From contig NZ_VSST01000086.1 of the NCBI RefSeq assembly GCF_019402665.1, forward strand, positions 1-64,000: a stretch of DNA of 64,000 nucleotides, written 5' to 3'. The stretch is from Bradyrhizobium canariense. GTDB lineage: Bacteria; Pseudomonadota; Alphaproteobacteria; Rhizobiales; Xanthobacteraceae. The position numbers were made by a program, and so were the translations under genes. Positions 53,423-61,306 of the stretch are shown piece after piece. Numbering within the stretch: position 1 is the stretch's first letter; the number at the start of each line of letters is the position of its first letter. The notes beneath the pieces are model-generated. The model was not told where the DNA came from. It was given only the letters and a program-made list of their open reading frames with translations, and made no database searches.

Positions 53423-54388
53423 TCACTTCTTGAGGAGGTTCTTCATGTCTGCGGTGAACGCCGCGACGTTGGCCTTGCTGATTACCTTGGTCGGCACGAT
53501 CAGCTTGCCCCCCGCCGGGATCCAGGACTTGTCGCCGTTCAGCGTCTTGATGATGTTGGTGGCGGAGAGATAGCCGAACTCGTAGGGCTGCTGCACCACC
53601 GTCGATTCGATCGTGCCGTCGGAAACGCCCCGCAGCGTGCGCTGGTCCTCGTCGAAGCCGACGATCTTCACCTTGCCGGCCTTGCCCGCCGCCTTGACGG
53701 CGTCGTAGATCAGCGGTGTCTCGTAGCTCCAAAGGCCGGACAACAGCGCGATGTCGGGATATTTGACGAGCACGTTCTCCATGTTCGCCTTGGCCTTGGC
53801 GAAGTCCACCTGGTCGGTGAACACGTCGACCAGCTCGACCTTGGTGCCGGCGATCGCGTCCTTGATACCCTGCACCCGCTCGCGGGCATTGTCCGCATCC
53901 ATCGTGCCGACGAACAGCGCGATCTTGCCGCCGTTCGGCAGCGCCTTCTTGATCTCCTCGCCTGCTTGGCGTCCGGCCGCGACGTTGTCGGTGCCGATAT
54001 AGGCAAGGCGATTGCTCTGCGGCGCGTCGCTGTCCGTCGTGATCAGCACGGTCTTGGCCGCAACCTTGTTGAGCTCTTCGGTTGCGTGCGGCGCATCATC
54101 CACCGAGATGGAGATGCCGGCGACGCCGCGGACCAGCAGGTCGTCCAGCTCGCGCCGCTGGCCGGCCGCGGTGGCCTCGTTGGTGACGATCAACTGGATG
54201 TCGTATTCCGGGTGCTCCTTCTGAGCCTTCTCGAGCCCACGGCCCGCGATGGTCCAGAAATCGGCCGCGGCATTGGTGACGAGCGCAATGGTCTTTTTCT
54301 GCTGAGCCTGCGCCATCCCCGTGGCCATCGCGAGCGCGGCGGCGGTCGCGAGCAGCGGCACTATCAATTTCTTGATTGATCCGTTCAT
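53423..54388 (-). CDS. Sugar ABC transporter periplasmic binding protein
   Basis: A 321-residue type I periplasmic binding protein with a signal peptide ending at AQA-Q (residue 28). Visible: TIALVTNAAADFWTIAGRGLEKAQ, GVAGISISVDDAPHATEELN, IGTDNVAAGRQAGEEIKKALP, and a GVSDGTIESTVVQQPYEFGYL hinge strip. The AADFWTIAG opening is typical of the rhamnose- or erythritol-like and other less-defined sugar binders. The ATG at 54388 has GGGAGATACAC upstream. First gene of the operon, divergent from a ROK regulator. Confidence 0.92.
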   Translation of the reverse strand: MNGSIKKLIVPLLATAAALAMATGMAQAQQKKTIALVTNAAADFWTIAGRGLEKAQKEHPEYDIQLIVTNEATAAGQRRELDDLLVRGVAGISISVDDAPHATEELNKVAAKTVLITTDSDAPQSNRLAYIGTDNVAAGRQAGEEIKKALPNGGKIALFVGTMDADNARERVQGIKDAIAGTKVELVDVFTDQVDFAKAKANMENVLVKYPDIALLSGLWSYETPLIYDAVKAAGKAGKVKIVGFDEDQRTLRGVSDGTIESTVVQQPYEFGYLSATNIIKTLNGDKSWIPAGGKLIVPTKVISKANVAAFTADMKNLLKK

Positions 54389-54448
54389 GTGTATCTCCCT
54401 TTGTTCACCCACTCCGGGGCTTCACAGCGCTTTTGCGCCCTTATTTTA

Positions 54449-54588
54449 TTTACGCCGCGAAGAAATGACGCAGCGTAAAGTGTCAAGATCAGGATGTACG
54501 AGCGTCTTATTCAAGCGTAACTAGTACATAAGGTACGATATTAGTAAACATGGCGCCCAAAGACGTTTTCCGAATGTGCTTTTTACGC
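54449..54588. promoter_or_regulatory. Candidate ROK-regulator operator region
   Basis: The 254-base gap between the divergent binding-protein and ROK genes contains four GCGTAA-type half-sites: TTTACGC (54449-54455), GCGTAAA (54473-54479), GCGTAA (54515-54520) and TTACGC (54583-54588). The first two form a 31-base inverted pair, centred near 54464, about 75 bases before the binding-protein start. The others form a wide pair nearer the ROK gene. The same word recurring in divergent orientation suggests a shared operator; that ROK binds it is inference. The region is also relatively AT-rich. Confidence 0.5.
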
Positions 54589-54642
54589 CACAGTACTGCA
54601 CCGCGCGCATATTAAATTCACCAATAGAATTAAAGGGGCAAC

Positions 54643-55905
54643 ATGGTTGACCAGACTGAGCCGCCGAGACGCGTTTCAACCGTGGCCCGCGGCTCGAACC
54701 GTGGCCGCCTGGTCGAAGTCTTGCGACGCCAAGGGCCGTTGCCGCGTGTGGAGCTCGCCCGGAACACGGGATTGAGCTTCCCGGCCGTTTCAGGCCTGAC
54801 GTCGCGGCTGATCGCGGAAGAGATGCTGTGCGAGACCGAGACAGCGGCAACCGCATGGTCCGACGATCCCGACGAAGAGGATGCGGACGGGCCGAATGGC
54901 CGTCGCCGCGGCCGGCCGGCCGTGCTGCTGACCTTGAACCCGGAGTTCGGGCGCATCGTCGCGATCTCCGTGCGTATGAACCTGATCGAGACGCTGATCG
55001 CGGATTTCCGGGGCTCCGGCGTGGCGCAGTCGCGACTTGCACTGTCGACGCGCGCGCTCGATGCAGGCGCGCTGCGCGATCTCGTGATCGCGCAGATCAA
55101 TGCGCTGCTCGATGCGACGGCGACGCCGCGCCATCGGCTATTGGGAATCGGGATTGCGCTGCAAGGCATCGTGAACGTCGACACCGGCACGACGCTGTGG
55201 AGTCCCGCGCTGTCGATCACCGAAGTCGATCTGGCGACGCCGATACGTCAGGCGTTCGGGGTCGAGGTCGTGATGGCGAACGACGCTGTCGCGGTCGCGC
55301 TCGCCCTCACGTCCGCCGAACCGGCATTGGCGCAAGGCCTCTCGGCCACGATCATGGTCGGTCACGGCATCGGGATGGGCGTCGTTGCCGATGGTGAAGC
55401 ACGCTGGGGCGCCGGCAGCGAGATCGGCCATGTCAAGCTGGCGCCGGACGGCCCGCAATGCCGCTGCGGCCAGCGCGGCTGCATCGAGGCTTATCTTGCC
55501 GATTATGCGCTCTACCGCGACGCCCGCACCTTTCTCGATCTGCCGCCGGCGGACTCGCAGCAGCCGTCCGAAGGACAGATGGCTCTGTTGCGCGAGCGTG
55601 CGCTGGGCGGCGATCCACGTCTCGAGCAGCTGTTCCTGCAGGCAGGTCGCGCCCTCGCCGAGGCGGTCGCCGCAACGATATCGGTGCTGCGCCCACACCA
55701 TGTCATCCTGGCGGGTCCAGGCCTGATGGCATTCGACATGATGCGCCACGCCTATGAAGAGCGGCTCGAGCAGTCGGTGTTGCCATGGCTGCTCAGGTCC
55801 ACGGCGATCCATCTGCGTCCAAGCGAATCGACGGTCATTGTCGAGGGCATGGTGCGGCGGACGCTGCGGGTCGTGGACCAAAACCACATGGAAGCGACCG
55901 AGTAA
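54643..55905 (+). CDS. ROK family transcriptional regulator
   Basis: A 420-residue repressor of the NagC/XylR-like ROK group. A winged helix-turn-helix occupies residues 20-65 (GRLVEVLRRQGPLPRVELAR, then NTGLSFPAVSGLTSRLI), followed by an unusual acidic insert near residue 72-85. The sugar-kinase-like domain has the ROK zinc motif CRCGQRGC (Cys273, Cys275, Cys280) after SEIGHVKL. It should respond to the sugar imported by the divergent operon, or its phosphate. It has a zinc site but lacks an obvious ATP-phosphate loop, so is a regulator rather than a kinase. Confidence 0.9.
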   Translation: MVDQTEPPRRVSTVARGSNRGRLVEVLRRQGPLPRVELARNTGLSFPAVSGLTSRLIAEEMLCETETAATAWSDDPDEEDADGPNGRRRGRPAVLLTLNPEFGRIVAISVRMNLIETLIADFRGSGVAQSRLALSTRALDAGALRDLVIAQINALLDATATPRHRLLGIGIALQGIVNVDTGTTLWSPALSITEVDLATPIRQAFGVEVVMANDAVAVALALTSAEPALAQGLSATIMVGHGIGMGVVADGEARWGAGSEIGHVKLAPDGPQCRCGQRGCIEAYLADYALYRDARTFLDLPPADSQQPSEGQMALLRERALGGDPRLEQLFLQAGRALAEAVAATISVLRPHHVILAGPGLMAFDMMRHAYEERLEQSVLPWLLRSTAIHLRPSESTVIVEGMVRRTLRVVDQNHMEATE

Positions 55906-55923
55906 GCGCCGCGAGCTAAGCGC

Positions 55924-55973
55924 TGGCTGGGGCGGGAGGGATCGAACCTCCGAATGGCGGAATCAAAACCTGC
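55924..55973 (-). pseudogene. tRNA-Gln 3'-half fragment (attachment-site-like)
   Basis: On the minus strand, from the anticodon loop (TTTTGAT, anticodon TTG) to the 3' end, the sequence matches a tRNA-Gln: loop, 3' anticodon-stem strand, GAATG-type variable loop, perfect T arm GGAGG-TTCGATC-CCTCC, and acceptor strand CGCCCCA then G-CCA. The complementary 5' half (TGGGGCG and D arm) is missing. Integrases of the tyrosine family usually recombine within tRNA anticodon or T arms and leave exactly such a 3' half behind. It cannot be a working tRNA. Confidence 0.72.
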
Positions 55974-55998
55974 TTGATTATATAGTGATTTCAAGGCG

Positions 55999-56063
55999 CA
56001 TTTGGAAAAAACGGTCGAAACACACTCCAGTAGTTTCAATAGGTTGACTACTGTTTCCAAATG
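55999..56063. repeat. Compound palindrome with inserted spacer
   Basis: ACTACTGTTTCCAAATG (56047-56063) is the reverse complement of CATTTGGAAA (55999-56008) joined to CAGTAGT (56028-56034), shared CA/C overlap included. In the left arm, 19 extra bases (56009-56027) separate the two parts. The loop is 12 bases. This could be an integrase or excisionase arm-binding region or a rearranged hairpin. Confidence 0.5.
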
Positions 56064-56299
56064 AAAATGGGCAGCTAGCGATCGATTGAGCAACGCAGCT
56101 GCCCTTCAGATTCGCTTGGGCGTGGCGCGCGCTAACACGCAGGCAAGTGCCCTTGAACAAGCATCTGAGGAGCCCGATAAAGCGGCTAATTAAGAGTCAG
56201 CTGGGAGTTCAGAACAATCAACGACTTAGTGGTCACACACCTGGGTTTGACCGACTGGAAATGGGCATTCGTCGCACGGTTATCACGGCCAAAGGGACC

Positions 56300-57631
56300 T
56301 CAGCTCGCCGGGCGCGGCAATCCCAGCAAGTCACGCAGGGTCGAACCGTCGTACTCGGTTCGGAACAGGCCGCGGCGTTGCAGCTCCGGCACGAGCCCCT
56401 CGACCAATTTCTCTAAACCGCCCGGAAGATATGGGACCTGCAACATGAAGCCGTCGCAGGCGCCGCCCTCGAACCACTCCTGCATGCGATCGGCCACCGT
56501 ACCAGGCGTGCCGGCAAATCCGCTGGTGGTTCGCCCCGCACCGTAACGCTGCCCCAGCTCGGCGAGGCTCAAGCCCGAGCGCCGCGTCAATTCGGAGACC
56601 TCGCGGTAGTGCCCTTCGACACCGGGAACATCGAGATTCTCGGGCAGGACCTGATCCTGTGGGAAGCGCGAGAGATCGACGCCGAGATGATAGGACAATG
56701 TCGAGAGGCCGGACTCCGGATGCGATAATTCGTGGAGCTGGTCGTGCAGCGCCTCGGCCTGTTTGTCCGTCTCACCGATAACAGGGACAATGCCGGGCAG
56801 CACCTTGATCGTATTGGGGTCGCGACCGAAACGCACCGCGCGAGCGCGCAGGTCGTTGCGGAATTCGACAGCGACGTCGATCAGGCCTGGCGTCACGAAG
56901 ATGATCTCGGCCCATCGCGCGGCGAAGTCGCGTCCGCGATCCGAAGCACCGGCCTGGATGAAGACCGGGCGTCCTTGCGGCGGCCGGCTGACATTGAGGG
57001 GCCCGCGCACATTGAACCATTTGCCGGAATGGTCGATCCGGTGCACCCGCGCAGGATCAGCGAACAGCGGCGCCTGGCGATCGCGGACCAGCGCACCATC
57101 CTCCCACGAATCCCACAGCTTGGTCACGACCTCGAGAAACTCGTCGGCGCGTTCGTAGCGCCCCTCGCGTGAGAGCTGCTCAGTCAGGCCGAAATTGCGA
57201 GCCTCTGCCTCCTGAAACGAGGTGACTATGTTCCAGGCGGCGCGACCGCCGCTGAGGTGATCGAGCGTCGCGAGCGCGCGCGCCAGGACATAGGGTTGGG
57301 CGTAGGTTGTCGAAATGGTCGCGCCGAGACCAAGATGCTTTGTCGCGCCCGCGATGATCGAGAGCACCACTAGCGGATCGAGCCGCAGCGCGCCCAGCGC
57401 ACCATAGCGGAGCTGGCTGTCAACGCTGCCGCCCAGCGTGTCCGGGATTGCAAGGATGTCCGCGATGAAAAGAAGATCGAACCGCCCCTGCTCCAGCAAC
57501 CGCCCGATGTTCTGATAGTAGGCAGCGGACAGCAGGTCGCCGTCGGCTTCCGGATGCCGCCATCCGGCGTGGCTTCCGGAGACGGGACCTGCGGAGACAA
57601 AGGCGGCAAGGTGGAGCTTCTTGTCAGGCAT
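56300..57631 (-). CDS. LLM-class flavin-dependent monooxygenase (NtaA/SnaA/DszA/DmoA-like)
   Basis: A 443-residue FMN-dependent oxygenase. Hallmarks of the NtaA/DszA group: SHAGWRHPEAD (residues 19-29), the FMN-site FDLLFIADILAI near residue 52, LGLGATISTTYAQPYVLARALATLDHLSGGRAAWNIVTS near residue 100-140, and QAGASDRGRDFAARWAE. It needs a flavin reductase, not present here. With the ssu-like ABC importer and OsmC in the same operon, it probably desulfonates or cleaves an organosulfur compound. It starts three bases after the OsmC stop. Confidence 0.88.
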   Translation of the reverse strand: MPDKKLHLAAFVSAGPVSGSHAGWRHPEADGDLLSAAYYQNIGRLLEQGRFDLLFIADILAIPDTLGGSVDSQLRYGALGALRLDPLVVLSIIAGATKHLGLGATISTTYAQPYVLARALATLDHLSGGRAAWNIVTSFQEAEARNFGLTEQLSREGRYERADEFLEVVTKLWDSWEDGALVRDRQAPLFADPARVHRIDHSGKWFNVRGPLNVSRPPQGRPVFIQAGASDRGRDFAARWAEIIFVTPGLIDVAVEFRNDLRARAVRFGRDPNTIKVLPGIVPVIGETDKQAEALHDQLHELSHPESGLSTLSYHLGVDLSRFPQDQVLPENLDVPGVEGHYREVSELTRRSGLSLAELGQRYGAGRTTSGFAGTPGTVADRMQEWFEGGACDGFMLQVPYLPGGLEKLVEGLVPELQRRGLFRTEYDGSTLRDLLGLPRPAS

Positions 57632-57634
57632 GCA

Positions 57635-58060
57635 TCAGCTCACAGTCCAGGAGATCTCGACGGGACCGCCGCGCTTCAGCGTGTTGTAGATCGGGCAGTT
57701 GGCGGTGAAACCGGTAACAAGCCTCTCAGCCTCGCCCGCCGTGACGCCGGACAGGCGCACGACGATCCGTATCCATTCGTATTGCGTAGGATCGGTCGCG
57801 TGACGCCGGAACGAAACTTCGGATCCGGCCTCATGCAGCCGAATCCCCTGCTCTTTCGCCGTCTTCTGAATCAGTCCAAGCGAGCAGCTACCGAGCGACG
57901 ACAGCAGCAATTCGCCGGCGTTGATCGCTTCGCCGGGACCGCCGACGGCGACGCGCTGGTCCGAGATGAAATGGTTCGTCCTTGCACTAAGCAAATAGCG
58001 GCCGAAGTGGCCAATCGTGGCAGAGGTGATCGACACCGTCTCGGCGGCCTGACTGCTCAT
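57635..58060 (-). CDS. OsmC/Ohr family protein
   Basis: A 141-residue peroxidase-type protein. Its two redox cysteines are Cys59 (SLGSCSLGL) and Cys122 (TANCPIYN). OsmC/Ohr proteins reduce organic hydroperoxides with thiols; in organosulfur operons they may deal with peroxides or reactive sulfur formed by the monooxygenase. The gene lies 30 bases after the binding-protein stop. Confidence 0.88.
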   Translation of the reverse strand: MSSQAAETVSITSATIGHFGRYLLSARTNHFISDQRVAVGGPGEAINAGELLLSSLGSCSLGLIQKTAKEQGIRLHEAGSEVSFRRHATDPTQYEWIRIVVRLSGVTAGEAERLVTGFTANCPIYNTLKRGGPVEISWTVS

Positions 58061-58090
58061 GATGTTTCTCTCGTGTTTTCGTGTGGCCGC

Positions 58091-59197
58091 TTACGCGCCG
58101 AGCTCCAACGCAACGGCCTTCTTCGCGGCGTCGAACTGGGTGCCGAGCAGGAATGATCGGACGTCGACCTTATTCGGCAGCACGCCGAGCGCGTGGAAAT
58201 TGTCGGCGAGATCCTGGGCCGACGCTGCCGCCGCATCATCGATCGGCTTGAGCGCAACCGCGGTCGACTCCGACAGCCTGGCATCGCGGACAAGTTTCTC
58301 GTAGACGGCCTGCTCGGTCCCGTTCGGCGGAAAGCCGCCCTGCGAGGCCCACAGCGCAACGGACTCGGCCGGGTGCGCGAAAATGTAGGCTTGTGTCTCC
58401 CGGATGATCTTCACGAACTTGGCGAAGAGCTGCGGATATTCCAACGCGACGTCACTGCGCGCGACGTAGAAGGCGTAGTCGTAGGTCTTCACGTCAGGCA
58501 GCAGACGGGACTTGCCGCCGAGCTTTGTCAGCGCCAGGGCCGTGGCCGGCTGCCAGTGAATCCAGCCGTCGATGCTTCCTTGCGCGAAGGCCGTGAACGC
58601 ATCCGCACCGCTCAAGCTGACGGCCTGGACGTCAGACAATCGCAAGCCGGCAGTCTCCAGATATTTGATCAGGCTGTAGGTGCCCGTGGTACCGTTCTGG
58701 TGGGCGATCTTCTTACCTTTCAGATCGGCCGCTGTCTTGATCGGCGAGTTGGCCTGCACCAGGAAATCGACTTCATCGACTGGCAGCGGATAGGCCGCAA
58801 GCGGCACGATCGGTACGCGCGCAGGAACGGCGTTCACAACCGCGGTTGCGGTTGCAAAGGTGAAATCGACGGAGCCGGCCTTGATCGCCTCCATAACCGG
58901 CAGCGACGCGGTAAAGCCGGGTTGCCAGACGATCCTGGTGCCGAGCTCCTGCTCGAGATTGCGGCCACCCACGCCTGCGCGCAGCGATGCCCAGACGCCG
59001 GTGCGGCCGTCTCCGATCACTGCGACGGTCAGTTGCGACGGCGCCGGCTCCGCGGCCTTCGCGCGCGGCATCCCACCTAAACCTGCGGACGCCGCAGCAA
59101 GTCCCGCGCCGACCGACAACACCGTTCGCCGGGAGATACCAACGCGATCGCTGGTCGCGCCATTCAAAGTCATGTCGTCATCCTTTTGTCTATTCAT
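58091..59197 (-). CDS. ABC transporter substrate-binding protein, SsuA/TauA-like, Tat-exported
   Basis: A 368-residue binding protein for aliphatic sulfonates or a related compound. A twin-arginine signal (ISRRTVLSVGAGLAAASAGLGG, about residues 21-42) replaces the usual Sec signal. Mature-protein features: LTVAVIGDGRTGVWASLRAG, TRIVWQPGFTASLPVMEAIKAGSVDFTFAT, KGKKIAHQNGTTGTYSLIKYL. The ATG at 59197 overlaps the ATPase stop by ATGA; a second ATG at 59173 has GGATGACGAC before it, so the start is uncertain by eight residues. Confidence 0.88.
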   Translation of the reverse strand: MNRQKDDDMTLNGATSDRVGISRRTVLSVGAGLAAASAGLGGMPRAKAAEPAPSQLTVAVIGDGRTGVWASLRAGVGGRNLEQELGTRIVWQPGFTASLPVMEAIKAGSVDFTFATATAVVNAVPARVPIVPLAAYPLPVDEVDFLVQANSPIKTAADLKGKKIAHQNGTTGTYSLIKYLETAGLRLSDVQAVSLSGADAFTAFAQGSIDGWIHWQPATALALTKLGGKSRLLPDVKTYDYAFYVARSDVALEYPQLFAKFVKIIRETQAYIFAHPAESVALWASQGGFPPNGTEQAVYEKLVRDARLSESTAVALKPIDDAAAASAQDLADNFHALGVLPNKVDVRSFLLGTQFDAAKKAVALELGA

Positions 59198-59922
59198 GCA
59201 ACGGCAGCCAAGTCGCGCTCGGCCGTCAGCAGACCGTCGAGCAGTTCCTCCTTCAGAGTCGCCAGCGCCGGATCGCTGCGATGCCGGGGACGCGGCTGAT
59301 CGAAGATCAAGTCGCGTGCGATGCCTCCATCCTTGACCAGGAGCACGCGATCGGAAAGCAACAACGCTTCCTCCACGTCGTGCGTTACCAGCACGACGGT
59401 GCGGGGCCGCGCGACGAGCAACTGCTCCAGCAGCAACTGCATCGCAGCGCGGGTGATGGCGTCGAGCGCGCCGAACGGCTCGTCGAGCAGCAACAGGTCT
59501 GGCTCGTGGATCAGCGCCCTCGCCAGCGCCACGCGCTGGCGCTGGCCGCCGGACAGGCCCACCGGAAATTCACTTTCGCGCCCCTGCAACCCGACTGCGT
59601 CGAGGATACGCCCGGCGTCCCCCTTCCTGCCCTTGACGCCCAGCAATACGTTGCCGAGCACGGTCCGCCACGGCAGCAGGCGATCCTCCTGGAACATCAG
59701 GCGCACGTCAGCCTTGTGGCCCGTCGCGCGAAGCTCGATGCGACCGCGCGAGGGCGCGTCCAGACCTGCCACGAGGCGCAGAAGTGTCGACTTGCCAGCT
59801 CCGCTTGGTCCGATGATCGAGACGAACTGGCCGGCGGCGATGTCGAGATCCACGCCGTTCAGAACCGTGCGGCCGGCAAACGATTTTCCGACCGAGCGCA
59901 GGCTGACGCTGGCTCCGCTCAT
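59194..59922 (-). CDS. ABC transporter ATP-binding protein, SsuB/TauB-like
   Basis: A 242-residue ATPase with Walker A GPSGAGKST (residues 38-46), signature LSGGQRQRVALARAL, Walker B DLLLLDEPFGALDA and the EDRLLPWRTVLGNV Q-loop region characteristic of the nitrate/sulfonate/taurine group. It overlaps the permease stop and the binding-protein start by four bases each. Confidence 0.93.
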   Translation of the reverse strand: MSGASVSLRSVGKSFAGRTVLNGVDLDIAAGQFVSIIGPSGAGKSTLLRLVAGLDAPSRGRIELRATGHKADVRLMFQEDRLLPWRTVLGNVLLGVKGRKGDAGRILDAVGLQGRESEFPVGLSGGQRQRVALARALIHEPDLLLLDEPFGALDAITRAAMQLLLEQLLVARPRTVVLVTHDVEEALLLSDRVLLVKDGGIARDLIFDQPRPRHRSDPALATLKEELLDGLLTAERDLAAVA

Positions 59923-60848
59923 GCCTTCACCCGATCCGCATAGCTCGGATGCCAGCGGAGCAACCGCCGTTCGATCAAGCGCGTGACGAGGTCCGACAGC
60001 CAGCCTGCGATGGCGTAAAGGATGATGGCGAGCACGATGATGTCGATGCGCAGCAGCTCACGGGCGTTCTGTACGAGATAACCAACGCCGTCCCGCGACG
60101 CGATCGTTTCCCCCACGACCAGGGTGAGCCAGGCAACGCCGAGCGCATAACGCATGCCGACCAGGATCGGCTGCAACGCCGCCGGCAGAATGATCGACCA
60201 GACCAGTTCGGCGCGGCCAAGCCCGTAGGATCTTCCGAGTTCGATCAGTTTGGGATCGACGTTGCGGATGCCCCCTACCGTGTTGATGTAGACCGGGAAG
60301 AGCGAACCCATCGCCACGAGAATGAGCCGCGGCTCCTCCCCGATGCCGAACCAGAGGATCATCAGCGGGACCAATGCCAGGTGCGGTATGGTCCGGATCA
60401 TCTGCAGCGACCGATCGAACAGATCGTGCAACAGCTCGAACAACCCGACGGCCAGGCCGAACAGCAGCCCACTAAGGGCACCGATGCTGAAGCCGATGGC
60501 GACCCGGCGAAGGCTGACAAGAATGTCGTGCTGCAGCTCGCCGCGCTTGGCAAGCTGCCGCGCAGCGTCCCAGATGTCGGAAGGAGCGGGCACGATGGCT
60601 GTAGACACAATTCCTGTCGCCGACAGGAATTGCCAGACCAGAAGCAGGCCCAACGGTAGAAACCAGGGCAGCACGACCGAACGCCATGCGAGCCCGCGCT
60701 GATGCAATCCCGCGGCCTTGGACAGGCGCGAAACGTCGGCAACCACCGTCACCACAGACTCACCGGCGCGCAAAAATGGTTCCGTGCGACCAGCTGCAGG
60801 CGCCGTTTTTTTATCGGCAGGCCCGGAAAGTAACGACGCATCCGTCAT
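59919..60848 (-). CDS. ABC transporter permease, SsuC/TauC-like
   Basis: A 309-residue permease with about six helices and the EAA-type loop GRSYGLGRAELVWSIILPAALQPILVGM near residue 210-240. It belongs to the binding-protein-dependent family that carries nitrate, sulfonates and taurine. The ATG at 60848 has ACGGAGCAAG upstream; an ATG 45 bases earlier would add a basic tail. First gene in the operon permease-ATPase-binding protein-OsmC-monooxygenase. Confidence 0.9.
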   Translation of the reverse strand: MTDASLLSGPADKKTAPAAGRTEPFLRAGESVVTVVADVSRLSKAAGLHQRGLAWRSVVLPWFLPLGLLLVWQFLSATGIVSTAIVPAPSDIWDAARQLAKRGELQHDILVSLRRVAIGFSIGALSGLLFGLAVGLFELLHDLFDRSLQMIRTIPHLALVPLMILWFGIGEEPRLILVAMGSLFPVYINTVGGIRNVDPKLIELGRSYGLGRAELVWSIILPAALQPILVGMRYALGVAWLTLVVGETIASRDGVGYLVQNARELLRIDIIVLAIILYAIAGWLSDLVTRLIERRLLRWHPSYADRVKA

Positions 60849-61306
60849 GAAATCGAACTTGCTCCGTCTCACGAGACGGCGCCACCTTCGCAAACTCCGG
60901 CGCGCAATTCGATGGTAGGAAAATCCGTTCTTCGGTCGCGGGCATTAGTGCGGTTCTACCGCGCGCGGGATTTTGCAGAATGTCCTTTCAATCCGGCGCT
61001 ACCCTGCGCGAGTTGATGCGCTAGAAGAGGAGAATCTCGAAGCTGAACTCGAGTTGGCGTGCGATCGAAAATCGCGATTGATGCGTTTTCGGTCGTCAGC
61101 GGACCGCAATCGTGCACGTTCGCACGAAAAACAAAACGGCTGTCGCGCACGTGGCCCACTGCCGAGGCATTTGTTGTCCGTCTCACGCCAAATTTGGAAT
61201 GGCCAGGTCTCTTCGTTTCGCTTCTCCTGAGCGGAAACTCCGATCGTGCCAAAGCATCTCCGGGAACCGTGACCCGATCGGCGCCAGCAATCATCAGGGG
61301 CTATCC
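60849..61306. other. Divergent promoter region of the two importers
   Basis: 458 bases between the ssu-like operon and the oligopeptide-type binding-protein gene. Promoters and probably a regulator site for both must lie here. No repeated motif, hairpin or clear -35/-10 pair was recognised. The plus-strand frame of the binding protein is open to 61112, but the extra part does not look like protein. Confidence 0.4.

Larger units (their letters stand above)
55906..56299. other. Low-GC scar with tRNA fragment and palindrome
   Basis: Nearly 400 bases between the ROK gene and the flavin monooxygenase gene. From about 55970 to 56290 the composition is clearly AT-richer than the rest of the window. 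It holds a tRNA-Gln-like 3' half at its left edge (55924-55973), a compound palindrome (55999-56063), and otherwise no credible gene. This is what remains after an integrative element enters and leaves or decays. Confidence 0.55.

Noticed and set aside
60973..61230. A small plus-strand frame in the divergent promoter gap
   Set aside because: No ribosome site, poor composition and no coupling to the downstream gene; treated as non-coding.
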